From Tolypeutes matacus (taxonomy: Eukaryota > Chordata > Mammalia > Cingulata > Chlamyphoridae), in NCBI GenBank assembly GCA_026826555.1, contig JAKSZT010054565.1, positions 9,878,608-9,942,607 on the forward strand: DNA of 64,000 nucleotides, given 5' to 3'. The notes under the pieces are model-generated. The model did not search any database. It was not told where the DNA came from and saw only the letters and a program-made list of their open reading frames with translations. The translations under genes and the position numbers were made by a program. Shown here one piece after another: positions 1-10,628 of the stretch (the stretch's first letter is position 1; every line of letters starts with the position of its first letter).

Positions 1-2035
1 GGACCTCAGTAGCCAGGAAAAAAGGGGAAATTTGTATCCATTAAGGAGAAAATGACATGAATTTTACTAAATCAGTGAAATCTTCCCTTCAAAGGCACCG
101 GACATTGAACAATATGGTTTGCAGGTGAGTTTTGCTGTGTGTGTGTTTCTAATAGTTCTTTGCCAGCCATTCCTCCCATTTGATAGGTGAGCTACAGATG
201 TGGCAGGCCCTCAGCCTGGACACCATGGAGATTTTTGATTGAGGGGAAAGCCTAATTGAATTTTATCTCAGAATATAGGGGGAGATGATACTTTCTCTAG
301 AGCTATTTCTATTCTCATCTTGAATCCTTCGTTGGCCTGAGTTGCATCTCAAAGGCAGGAATCACTGTAAAAGAAATGTCATATTTCAAAAAATCTCATT
401 ATAGATTTCTTGGCAGGAAATATCTTTTTTGAAGCTTATGATTGTTTTATTTTTCTTCACCCAGAATGGGCTGTGTCACTCAAATCAGTCCCCACATACT
501 GCATGTCCAAATCATCTTCACACCTCACTGTACTCCACCACCACAATGTTTTATTCATCAGCACCTGCTTCTCTGAGTGTTACTGACACTTGTTTGCTCA
601 AAGTAGTTCCCTGCCAGTCTTTTATCAAATAATCTCCAATCTCCCATTAATAATTCTATGGGAAAAGGCAGGAGATGGTGTTCTCTGCAGTGTGACAAAT
701 GTACCAGTGATTTCATTTGAATTACAGCAATGGGGTGTCTTCCTTTGCAACCAATGATTTTTCCTCCTTCCTTGGATGATAACAATTTTTTATTATAAGT
801 AGTGTTCAACAAACTCAGTAAAAGTCCTTGGTGATTTTCTGTAACAGCAGCCATATGGAACTGTAATTTCAAAGTCCCTCTGATCTCATTCAGTTTTATA
901 CTGTTGGATTAAATGTCAAAGTTATCTTTGTACCATCTGCAAGATTTCTTCTATTCTGAATACTCTTACTTTGTTCTCAGTTATCTGGTGAATCATTCTG
1001 TACATTTATCACTAATATTAAATTTCTAACTTACAGGAAGCTGTTCATGTAATTTTTTTTTGCTGTCTCTAGTTCTGGTGATATGATAGTATAATTGATT
1101 CCCAAGTATCAGGAATTATAGAAGTGGATCAAGTGGGGAGAAAGTTTAATTTTAAAAATGCATCACTCATATCCTTTAAGGCCCTGCTATTGAAAACATC
1201 TCACAAGGTCCTAAGGTATATTGGCTTATGTTTTTTTTCTTCATCTTCATCAAAAGAACAGAGTTGAAAATTACATGCTTAAAATGATTTAAGAGAAAGA
1301 GCATTGTTGAAAATAGGAAAATTTGGGGAAAAATTTAAATTTCTATCTGTAGAGGAATAGCTAAACAAATATTGTAGCTCATGCTATAAATATACAGTCA
1401 TTGCAAAGAATTCAGTAGGCCAAAAGCATTAAAAGGAAGAGAAAATTTTGTTAGCAAAATATATACTACACAAAGAAGAAAATAATACTTATGAAACTTT
1501 ATGCAGCAAGCAACTAAGCAGGAAAAGCAGGAAAATAGGTATTACAGAAATGCTTAGAAATGTAGGAAGAATTTGTAAGATTATATTAATATTAGAATAT
1601 TTTGATGTAGCTCCTTTGTAATTTGACAGACCAATTAAAGCATAAAAATGATGTGAATGTTTTGAATAACACAATTAAAGAAATTGAAATATATTTACCT
1701 TATAAATAGTGAACATACATTCCTTTTAAATTTTCTTCTTATGCTCACAAACTGTTTATAGAAACTGTCCCTTTGCTCTGTTACAGCATTGATAAATTCT
1801 CCAAATTGTAAACCTTTTAGGCTACATTTTCTGACTATGATGCAGCAAAAGGAGGAGTCAAGGAAATCACAATTTCCCCACCAAAAGACAATCCACCTGC
1901 TCTGAAATTTAAGAAAATTCCAACTGTCTTTAAAATAATTTTTAATTCAAAGAGAATATCACAACTGAAATGAAAATTTATTTCGGGATTAATGATATGG
2001 AAATCCTTTATCTTAGAAACTTTAGAATGATTTTT
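1..2035. other. AT-rich intergenic/intronic sequence, nothing recognised
   Basis: I find no repeat that I can name and no convincing exon. The open frames here are short (at most 104 codons) and carry no domain-like sequence. 1270-1500 is very A-rich and could be a strongly decayed LINE fragment, but I cannot assign it. Confidence 0.5.
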
Positions 2036-2835
2036 CTAAAGCAGAATCGGAGCATGTCACCCCCTTATCCCCTCCCTCCCTACCCCACTTAAAACACTTC
2101 AGAGGATCTCCATAGCAACCAGAATAAAACTCCAGGCTTTCTTCCATGGCCTATAAAGACCTACATAACCTGCCCCTGCCTGACTTTCCAGCCTCTTCGC
2201 TTACTTTTCTCCATGCCATCGATCCCTTTGGCCACACTGCCCTTTGTTCAGTCCAGCAGAATGCCAAGGTGATTAGGTAATTCCCATCTCAGGGCTTTCA
2301 CTTTCATCTTTTCTTCTGCCTGAAAATTGTTCCCTCAGACCAGGGCTGTCCAATAGAACTTTCTGTGATGATAAATGGGAAGGTTTTATATCTGTACTGT
2401 CCGATACAGTAGCCACTAGCCATATGTGGCCATTGAATACTTGAAATGTGACTAGGGTAACTGAGAAACTGGGTTTTAAATGTTACTTAAATTTAATTAA
2501 TTTGCATTTTTATATTTATTCAAAATAAATTAAATTAATTTAGTTAGATAGGGGTTACCAATTTGGGTAGTGCAATTCTCAGACTTTGCCTGGTTGTTTC
2601 CTTTTCATTCATGTTTCAATATAAATATTGTCTCCTCAAAGAAGCTTTATTTGACTACCTGCCTAAAGCAGTTTCCCCAGTCACTTTCAATCCTATTCCT
2701 TGTTTTCTTTTCTTATAACACTTATCAGACCTGCATGTTGTCTTCCTGCCCTCCCTCTGGAATGAAGCTCCATCAGGGTAAGAAACTTGTGTGTCTTCTT
2801 CACAAGTGCATTTCAAGATAAATAATTTAGCATCA
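2036..2835 (+). repeat. L2 LINE 3' region, split by a hAT element
   Basis: The two flanks of the hAT insert read as one ancient L2 3' part. The left part has the CTCC-ATAGCAACC-AGAATAAAACTCC type segment followed by the 'ggcctataaagacctacat' stretch. The right part has the TTATAACACTTATCA segment and the 'ggaatgaagctccatcaggg' motif typical of the L2 3' UTR. It is non-coding and decayed. The assignment is by recognition and the boundaries are approximate. Confidence 0.65.
2341..2576 (+). mobile_element. hAT-Charlie-type MITE (MER family)
   Basis: The element starts with CAGGGCTGTCCAATAGAAC and contains the TAGCCACTAGCCATATGTGGC core of a common mammalian non-autonomous hAT-Charlie element. 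The flanks are cctcagac (2333-2340) and tctcagac (2577-2584), a 7/8 match, which is the 8-bp TSD expected for hAT. It sits inside an L2 element, so it inserted later. The right terminal inverted repeat is decayed. Confidence 0.8.
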
Positions 2836-3096
2836 ATTGACTGACTGACTTGTGGTATAAAGGAAATAATTCAAAACTTTTAATGTTTTTATAATTAAAT
2901 AAGAAATCTTAGAAATAAACTACTCAATATTCATCTTAAGAACAATAAAATAAGTCCTCCACCAAAATAAAGTTTGAAGAGATCATCAATAAAGACTGGT
3001 AGTAAATTAATACACAGGTAGTGAATCTATGACATTCTTGATCTTGAGAGGAAGCTGAGACTGCAGATATATAGATATATATAGATTCAGCTATAG

Positions 3097-3175
3097 ATAT
3101 TTTAGGAAGTCTTGGAGATTGAACCCAGGACCTTGTCCATGGGAAGCAGGCAACCACTAGGCTACATCCATTCCC
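3097..3175 (-). mobile_element. DAS-type tRNA-derived SINE fragment
   Basis: On the minus strand this is the tRNA-like head of the armadillo DAS SINE. It has an A-box-like region near 'gtagcctagtgg' and a B-box-like 'gggttcaatctcc' stretch. It is about 80 bp, has lost its tail, and lies directly before a second copy in the same orientation. Confidence 0.75.
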
Positions 3176-3189
3176 TAATGAGAATTGTG

Positions 3190-3324
3190 GTTTTTTTTTT
3201 TTTTTTCCCTTGGTTTGTTTGTTTGTTTGTTTGTTTGTTTGTTTGTTTGTTTTTAGGAAGTACCAAGTATTGAACCCGGGACCTTGTACATGGGAAACAG
3301 GCCCTTGAGCTACATCTGTTCCCT
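3190..3324 (-). mobile_element. DAS-type SINE with oligo(A)/(CAAA)n tail
   Basis: This is a second minus-strand DAS head, with the B-box-like 'cccgggttcaat' on the minus strand. On the plus strand its tail appears as a T-run (3191-3206) and a (GTTT)n run of about ten units (3213-3254). Both copies end at 'ttccctaat', so they are probably adjacent insertions or a dimer. Confidence 0.8.
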
Positions 3325-3754
3325 AATATATTTTTTTAACTTAAGTAAATCTATGGATTATTATATTCCTGCTATCTTGTAATGGAGTTCAAGTTTCTTG
3401 TGGGGTGTACCTTACCATCCTGGTAGAAGTGTGGCTGCTTCTTCACTCCCTCCTTTAGATGCCCCATTAGAAGCAGAGTTCTGGATTGGGGGGACCATAG
3501 CTCCCATCTATGTGCTATGATTATCCCCTTTTATCCTCTTCTATCCAGGCCATTTAGCAGGAGCAGGAATTATGCTGTGTATGTGTGTTCTGCTTGATTA
3601 CTGAAAGACATAAAAGAGCTCCCATAAATGATGTCTTTGGGAAATCCAGCATAACATATTTGGGACTTTATGGGTCCTGAGCATCTTTCAGTCTTCTTCT
3701 AGTTCACTAGTCATCTGGGCATGTTTTCAGGAAAGCTGCTCTAAATACAAGTCA
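3325..3754. other. No gene or nameable repeat seen
   Basis: The sequence is unique-looking between a DAS SINE and an L2 tail. It has no splice-bounded open frame and no RNA gene signature. Confidence 0.4.
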
Positions 3755-3835
3755 AAAGTCATTCATTCATTTATTCAACAAATACTTTTTAAGTTCCTGT
3801 TTTGTCCCAGGCCCTGTGCTAGCTGCTAGAATATG
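3755..3835 (-). repeat. L2 3' end fragment
   Basis: The TTCATTCATTTATTCAACAAATA start followed by a 'cccaggccctgtgctagctgct' segment is the reverse complement of the L2 3' end. A further 120 bp (to about 3960) rich in 'ttacaaagcact' may be another MIR-like scrap. Confidence 0.6.
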
Positions 3836-4084
3836 AAAAAATCATTTAACTTCATTATTTACAAGGTACTTCACAATTTACAAAGCACTGTTGTGGGTAA
3901 GTAGTATCTTCAGACAATAATTTTATGTGATAAACAGATTCTAATTGAGTTTGGTACTCTATTCACTTATCAAACAGTATAAGACATTGTCTTTACCTTT
4001 AAGAATCTGAAGAAGCTGATAACCATATTGAAAATAGAAGATTAACATTCCTGGGCCAAATGTGATTAAATAGACCATATACTG

Positions 4085-4560
4085 TGGAGGAAAGAGCAAA
4101 ACCTTAGGGGATAAGCTGTTCTGGATTATAGAATCCCAGCCTCTGCACCCTTCCAGCTTTCAGGCCTTGAACAAATTACTTGAATTTGGCCTCTCTAAAC
4201 CTCTATTGTTTCCCTCTGTAAAATGAGGGAAATAACCTTCCTTATAAGATTGTTGATGTAAACTGGTTAGTAGCAATGCTTCAATATGTATTCATAAATC
4301 GTGAAAAATATACCAAACTAATGAAAGATGTTGTTAGTAAGGGGGAAAGGTGGGGCATATGGGAATCCTCTATATTTTTGATGTACCATTTATGTAATCT
4401 AAAGCTTCTTTAAAAATAAAATAATAAAATAAATTCTTGTAACATTTAAAAAAAGGATTGTTGAGTTTGGAAAAAATGGACACAAATCTCATTAGCACAG
4501 TGTCTGCCACATAGAAGTCCTGGATAATGGTAGCTATTATTAGTAATGGTAATAATAAAT
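4085..4560 (+). repeat. MIR SINE, split by an L1 3' end
   Basis: It reads as the MIR core ('ccttgaacaaattacttgaa...cctctctaaacctc...ctgtaaaatgagg') and then, after the L1 insert, the MIR tail ('agcacagtgtctgccacatag'). Joining the halves restores one MIR, which dates the L1 fragment as younger. Confidence 0.75.
4257..4455 (+). mobile_element. 5'-truncated LINE-1 3' UTR inserted in a MIR
   Basis: About 200 bp matches the 3' UTR tails of the other L1s in this window ('ggttagtagcaatgcttcaat', 'taaagcttctttaaaaataaaa'). It is bounded by gattgttga on the left (4248-4256) and right (4456-4464), a 9-bp TSD. It is a dead-on-arrival insertion with no coding sequence. Confidence 0.8.
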
Positions 4561-4639
4561 ACTGAAAAGTGCATTTAAAGTAAGCATGATGCTTTGGGAG
4601 ATGGAGGAGACAACTCCATCTAGAATGATAGGGAATAAG

Positions 4640-5130
4640 GTATCATTTTTCATCTACCAAATTGCCAGATATGAAAACCTTTGATGATACTCATTTTTGT
4701 CAAGTTTGTGGGTAAACAGGTCCTTGCACATAATCTTGGTGTAAAATAGTACAATTTATTTGAAAGACAATTTGGCCACATCTGGCAAATGAAAATTCAC
4801 GTACCATTTACCTTAACAAATCTTCTTGTAGGAATTTATTCAACCTATTAGTATGCAATAAACCTATTAGTATGACCAAAGTTTTACATACATGGATAAT
4901 CATTGCAAGATGGTTTATAATAGTGAAATATAGGAAACAGCCAAAATATCCATCCATAGGGAACTGGTTAAATAAACCTTGGTATTCCATACAAAGAGAT
5001 TCCAGGCAGCCAACAAAAAGGTTTAAGTAGATCTATATATGCAGTTAAGGAAAGATTTCCAAAAGATATTATTAAATGAAAATAGCAAATTGCAGAACTG
5101 TGTATAGAGTATACTCACATTGTTAATAAA

Positions 5131-5188
<58 letters not shown>

Positions 5189-5345
5189 TGCATATAAAAT
5201 CTCTGGAAGGATATGTAAGAATTATTAACTCTGGATTACACTAAACAGAGGACTGGTTATCTCAAATGAGAAGCAAACTTCCTTTTCATTGTTAATTATT
5301 TTGTCCTATTTGAAATAACACAAATTGCATTATTTTTTAAAAGTT
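4640..5345 (+). repeat. Ancient LINE-1 (L1M-type) ORF2 end and 3' UTR fragment
   Basis: It contains the decayed ORF2-end motif around 4830 ('cttcttgtaggaatttattcaac') and later 'ggaactggttaaataaac', 'ttattaaatgaaaatagcaaattgcagaac' in degraded form, and 'aaatctctggaaggatatgtaag'. These are hallmarks of old mammalian L1 3' ends. Many stops lie in all frames. A TA microsatellite has grown inside it. Confidence 0.6.
5134..5188. repeat. (TA)n microsatellite with a short (CA)n end
   Basis: About 23 TA units (5134-5180) run into four CA units (5181-5188). It lies inside an old L1 fragment and is probably polymorphic. Confidence 0.95.
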
Positions 5346-5409
5346 AAGAAACATTACTGAAACAAGTGATATATACAATGTCTCTTATGGGAGGTCAGAG
5401 AAGGCAGAG

Positions 5410-6170
5410 GCCATAGTGGTCCTATGTTTCAGACAGGGTTCAGTCAAGAAAAATGAATACACACCAGGTGGTTAAATAAAGAGAATTTAATTTGGAGGAC
5501 TCAGTGCAAAGGTGTTGGAAAATCTGGGAAGCCAAACAGGATTAGTGAGGCAGCCCAGAGATTAGTAGCAGCAGGAGGCTGTTTATTAACAGAACCTAGA
5601 AGCTAGGGCTGGCCATGGAAGACAGTAGTCACTACCAGAGATGTTACTCCTCTGGCTTCTCATCTGCCATTGGATGAACCTTTCCGGGAGCCAGTTCACA
5701 AGGAAGCCTGGGAAACAAAATTTGCAAGGGTCAGCTTCTGCATGCAGAGCAGAGCAGGGGAAGGGAAGTAATGAAACTGAGAATGAAAGGCAAATGGCCA
5801 GCACATTCTATGCCACTTGCTAGTCCTCTACAAAGGTGGAACTTGAACCAAGCTTTAAACAGTGGGAAGGTTTGGGGGGAGTTGAAAGGAGGAGTTGAGG
5901 ATGCCAGAGGTAAAAATAAACAAGAAGCTTTGGAGGATTGAGGAGACAGCCCCTACTGGAGTATTTGGAGATGAGATTGGTGTAGGAGGGCGGATTCCCA
6001 CTGTGTGTGGTTTCAAGTACTAGGAATTTACAAAGAATCATAACAAAGTAGTGTTTTAGACAAATTAGCTTGGCATCTATGCAAAGGACAGATTGAAAGG
6101 GGCTTAAATTGGAGTTGGGGATGCCTTTAGAAAGCCCGCTTGAGCATTCTCTAATTATTTTGCGTAATTA
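5410..6170. other. Probable ancient repeats, family not assigned
   Basis: 5410-5820 begins 'cagacagggttcagtcaagaaaa' and looks like a decayed interspersed repeat. 5825-6170 ('gaacttgaaccaagctttaaa', 'gacaaattagcttggca') is compatible with minus-strand L2. I cannot name the first part, and the calls are weak. Confidence 0.35.
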
Positions 6171-6837
6171 ATATGGGATACAGAAAGCCTGGACAAGGTT
6201 AATCTGATCTATTCTCCTATTTCTCTTTTAAAGTTTAGAAATGGTAGAAACTTAATTCTCACATGATATTTCCCAGTAGGAAATCCATTTCATCTATTTA
6301 TTTTCAGAAGTAATTTTCCCTTTGGGAGGGCATGGGTATATGAGCTGTGTTATTAATTCGTAGCCAAATAGAGAAGAAAAGTTGGAGGCCACATCCTGGA
6401 TAACTTCACTCAAAACAATTCTTTTGAACTATTCAGAAATTTGAGAGTGAGGTCAATGTTTTTCTGAACTATTCTTGTAATATCCTCAATTTTCTTCTTT
6501 CTGTCTCTCCTTTAGATTTTTAGACTCAGTTATAGGTTCTAGACCCAGGGTCCTACCTGGGCTCTTTATTGAGGCTGTTCTTGTTTTGTCTTCCTCACAC
6601 CCTCTCTTCTTCTCAGTAGAAGCCACCTTGGCTGGTGGCTGCTGCTGGCCCCAGTTCTCTGCTCTCATGGCCTCAGGGGTGGGCCCATAACCCACGGCTA
6701 ATTGGAGTTCATCCCTAGGATATTTTTGAATTGGAGCTTGGGCACAGATGTGCTTTCTTAATGTGAAATGAGACTCAACTTCAACCACGTTGTTTACAAT
6801 GTCTAAAAGGGTGTCAGAGATTGTGTACAACAAAGGA
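6171..6837. other. Unassigned sequence with a 115-codon minus-strand open frame
   Basis: A minus-strand frame of 115 codons (6486-6833) is the only notable feature. It has a hydrophilic Lys/Glu-rich C-terminal end and no domain that I recognise. No splice context or poly(A) suggests an exon or retrocopy. It may be chance or a remnant of an unrecognised repeat. Confidence 0.3.
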
Positions 6838-7013
6838 CATTATCAAGAAAGTGAAAAGACAACTTACAAAATGGAGACAATATTTGGAAACCATATATCT
6901 GATAAGAGTTTAATACCTAGAATATATATTTTTTAAAAACTCTTACAATTCAACAACAAAAAAACAAACCATCCAGTCAAAATATGGGCAAAGGACTTGA
7001 ATAGACATTTCTC

Positions 7014-7047
<34 letters not shown>

Positions 7048-8696
7048 GGCCAATAAGCGCATGAAAATATGCTCAACACCATTAGCTATTAGGGAAATAA
7101 AAATCAAAACTATTACAAAGTGTTAAAAATATGGTGATACATAGGAAAACTGCAACTGGTGTAATGTATGGACAATAGTTAACAGTAATATTGTAATATT
7201 TTTGTAGCAATGACAAAGAAGATACTATATCAATTTTAAGGGTCAACAATAAGGGGGTATTTGGGGGTATGGGATTTTTCCTTTTGGCATAATACAAACT
7301 TTCTAAAATTGACTGAGGCAATGACAACAAAACTCTGTGATGAAAATGAGAGCTGCTGAGTATACACTTTGAGTGGATTGTACAAGGCATGAAATAGTAC
7401 ATGCTGTGGTGGATGATGGACTGTGGTTAACAGAACAAATATAAGAACATTCTCACGTGAACTATAACAAATATTTAATACTAATAAAGGGTGTTAATAA
7501 CAGGTTGGGTTTGGGGAAAAGTACACCAAATGTAAGATAGGGACTACATTTAGTAGTAATATTTTGACAATATTCTTTTATCATCTGTAACAAATGTTCC
7601 ACAACAATGCAAGGTATTGCTGGTGAGGTGATGTATGAGAGTCCTGTATGCTGTGCATGTTTGTTTTGTAAGTTCACAATTTTTACCATATACTTATTTT
7701 TTATGTATGTTCACGTATGTATGATCTATTTCAATAAAAATTTTAAAAGCCCCCAAAAGAGCAAAAACAGTGAGATTCCACTTCAACCTAACTAGAATAG
7801 CTATTATTAAAAATTTGGAAAATTACAAGTGCAGACAAGGATGCAGAGAAATAGAAATCTTAGTACATTGCTGGTGCAAATGTAAAATGACATAGCTGCT
7901 GTGGAAAACAGTTTGGCAGTTCCTAAAAAAATTAAACAGAACTACCATATGACCTGGCAATCTATCTTCTAGGCATATACCCCAAAGAATTGAAAGCAGG
8001 GATTTGAACAGATATTGGTACACCAATGTTCATAGCAGCATTATTCGTAATAGCCAAATGTGGAAGCAATCTAAGGGTCCATCAATGGATGGATGGATAA
8101 ACAAAATGTAGTATATTCACCCAATGGAATATTATTTGGCCATTAAAAAGGAATGATGTTCTGAAACATGCTATGTGGATGAACCTTGAAGATATCATGT
8201 TGAGTGAAATAAGCCATACACAAGAACAAATATTATATGAACTCACTTTCATGAGATAACTAGAATATGCAAATTCAGAAAGACAGAAAGTAGATTACAG
8301 GGTACCAGAAAAGGGGATGGGAAATAGGGTTATTAATGGGTACAGTGTTACTGTTTGGAGTGATGGGAAAGTTTTGGAAATGAATGGTGATAAGAGTACC
8401 ACAACATTGTGAAGGTAATTAACACCATGGAACTGTACATTTGAAAGTGGTTAAAATGGGAAATTTTAAGTTGTATATGTGTTATCACAACAAAAAAAAT
8501 TTTAAAGACAACATTGAACTGTATAATACAAAGTGAACCCTAATGAAAACTATGGACTTTAGTTAATAATTCTAATAATATTGGTTCAATTGTAACAAAT
8601 GTGCTACACTAATGCAAAACATTAATAATAAGTAAAATCATGTGGGCATGTGAGGGTTTTATATGGTAACTGTACTTTCTGCTTTAAAAAAGAAAG
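6838..8696 (+). mobile_element. 5'-truncated LINE-1 (ORF2 C-terminus plus 3' UTR), itself split by another L1
   Basis: The plus strand matches the end of L1 ORF2, starting near 'attatcaagaaagtgaaaagacaact'. It continues through the 'acaaatggccaataagcgcatg' region and, after an insert at 7112-7761, the 'tttggcagttcctaaaaa' and 'atgttgagtgaaataagccat' regions, then a 3' UTR ending near 8696. The frame is broken in several places. An internal 27-A run (7014-7040) replaces a short coding stretch, a microsatellite expansion inside the element. Confidence 0.85.
7112..7761 (+). mobile_element. LINE-1 3' UTR fragment inserted in an older L1
   Basis: This 650-bp piece is L1 3' UTR only. It holds two passages like the 'gactatagttaacagtaatattgtaat' region of the full-length L1 at 24840 and ends 'tatttcaataaaaattttaaaa'. 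The outer ORF2 reads on across it. The junctions show only a loose match (caaaac / caaaaac), so the TSD is decayed. Confidence 0.7.
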
Positions 8697-9220
8697 TCTA
8701 TGCACAAAAAAGGCAGAGAAAAATCTTTGGCTCTGCTTCCAGTTGTCCCTTGGGCTTAGCTTCATCCTTGTTCTTGCCACAGTTATTTGAATTAGTACAT
8801 TCCCATTTTTTACCATGCTGGTTTGATTTGGATTTACATCCTTTGCAATCAGAAGAACTTGCTTTATACATCTCCTTAATCATATACAAACTTTTTTGGG
8901 GGGAGTGGAAGATTGCTATCATTGTATTCTCAAAGGGGTCACAGCAGGTCAAGAACCCTATTCTAGGCACTCTAGTTGACTGTTTGCCTTAACTTGCTCC
9001 TACTTTGTGGTTCTTGTGTTCCTCACCCAGAGATCAGTCCTACTAAACCATGATGTGCACTCAAGCCAGAGACCTGAGAGACTGAGTCCTGAAAGAGAAC
9101 TCTTTTTGGAAGGAAGAGCTATGGAAAGAGTAAAAGAGTTGTCTTCTGGCTGGTAATGAGAAGGGTATGGATTGGTTGACAGATACCCTGGCAGACATGG
9201 ATTCTGGAACAAAGGTGTCT
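8697..9220. other. Unassigned unique sequence
   Basis: A minus-strand frame (8698-8970, 90 codons) is rich in Cys and Lys but shows no regular motif and no poly(A) on the expected side. I see no supportable gene. Confidence 0.4.
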
Positions 9221-9345
9221 GGACTAGAATCCCAGTTGTGCCCTCAACTGATTCTGTAACCTTATATGAGTGACTTAACTTCTCTGTGCTTTAGTTCCTT
9301 CATTGTAAAATGGGAAGCATATAATCACCAGACACTACAAACCAC
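9221..9345 (+). repeat. MIR SINE
   Basis: MIR order is visible: 'tagaatcccagttgtgccc', then 'gagtgacttaacttctctgtgc', then 'attgtaaaatgggaag'. Confidence 0.75.
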
Positions 9346-9349
9346 CATC

Positions 9350-9710
9350 TTACCAACTGAAAAACAGGCAGAAAGAGCAAGGCTCTTTCCCAATAGCTCC
9401 AATGAAAATCCTAGAAATGAATCTGATGGGCCAGCCTTGGTTCATATGCCCATTTATCAACCAAACACCATGGTCAGAGGGATGGAACAGTCTGATTGGG
9501 TTAAGTCTGAGTCATGTGATCCTCTACGGAATCTGGGAAGGGGAAGTGCAACAAAATCACAGTATGAGAGTGGAGTAGATATATTTCCCCAAAAGAAATC
9601 AGATATCTGAGATAAGTTTAAAGGGAAAGAGACTCCGGCAGGCACAAGTATCAGCTGTCCATAATAAATCTCCTCTACTGGAGCCTCCTGGAAATGGAGA
9701 TCACATCTCA
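9350..9710 (+). repeat. Ancient interspersed repeat (same family as 41470-41790 and 51242-51690)
   Basis: The sequence 'ggctctttcccaatagctcc' followed by repeated 'tctgattgggttaag...tcatgtgatcc' type segments recurs in this family. The 114-codon plus frame and the minus frame across it are shadows. I do not name the family. Confidence 0.5.
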
Positions 9711-10617
9711 TGCTCCACTAAGCTCAAAGTTAGGTTCTTTGAGCACACAGTAGGCACTCAATAAATGTTTGTTCTTTCACCCTGCTTATTACCAAGTCTG
9801 TGGCTCATAATATAACCTTCTTGACTTTAAATGCTATGAATCCAGCTTGCTTTTTAAAGCAGAAAATCCAGGGCAATACTTGCAGCCAGAAATATAGCAT
9901 AAACACTTAAAAAAATCTTTTTGTGACTTTGTTCAAAGTTGTGAGTGATGAGTACCCAACCTTGAAAGTACCTGGAAATTCTCAATCTGGACTAATGATC
10001 TTTAAACCACGTGAGGGACTGACAAGGCCCTGTGGTGTTACTTCAAATTGGTCCTCATGTAGGGTGCCTTTTAACTACCTTGAGGGGCAGGTGAGCACTA
10101 CATTTCTCTGTGGACTCCTGTGGGGACACTGTGTAGTGGATTTATGGTCTTTGCCAGCTGAGAAGGAAGGCCTCCCTAGACACAGGTGGGTGTTGCTCAT
10201 CAGTTAATGTGCTGGGGAGATGAAGTATTTATCTGCTTGCAAATCTGCTCAGGCCAAATGCTAGGACAACTCTTTAAAGGCAAGGATAATCTGACCAATG
10301 TAAAAATGCAGATGGAGCCCACCTGGTTAAATGTCATAAAACAAGGGAATTAGGATAACAAAAATGAGGAGAAAACCTCCCTCTGTCTTTTTGCCAGCAG
10401 CTCAGAGGCTGTTCCAAGTGTTCCCAAGGCTGAGAAGTGCTGCTGGGCAGGCTCAATGAGGAAGAATAGGTGACCAGATGCCTTGGATTCCAGCATTAGA
10501 TATGAATTTGGAGTAATGGACCTTTGAAAGATTTTTGTCTTTAGTATCTTTTTTAAAATATAGGAATACCACTGGGAAGAATCACATTTTAAGACCCTAT
10601 CAGCTTATTTTTTGCTG
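9711..10617. other. L2-like tail, then unassigned sequence
   Basis: 9725-9775 ('gcacacagtaggcactcaataaatgttt') is an L2/MIR-type 3' end on the plus strand. The rest up to the L1 boundary is unique-looking, with no supported exon. 10618-10628 is the left TSD of the large L1. Confidence 0.5.
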
Positions 10618-10628
10618 AAGAAAGAGAG

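Noticed and set aside
8698..8970. Cys/Lys-rich 90-codon minus frame as a possible retrocopy
   Set aside because: No poly(T) on the plus strand at its left end, no TSD, and no recognised motif spacing.
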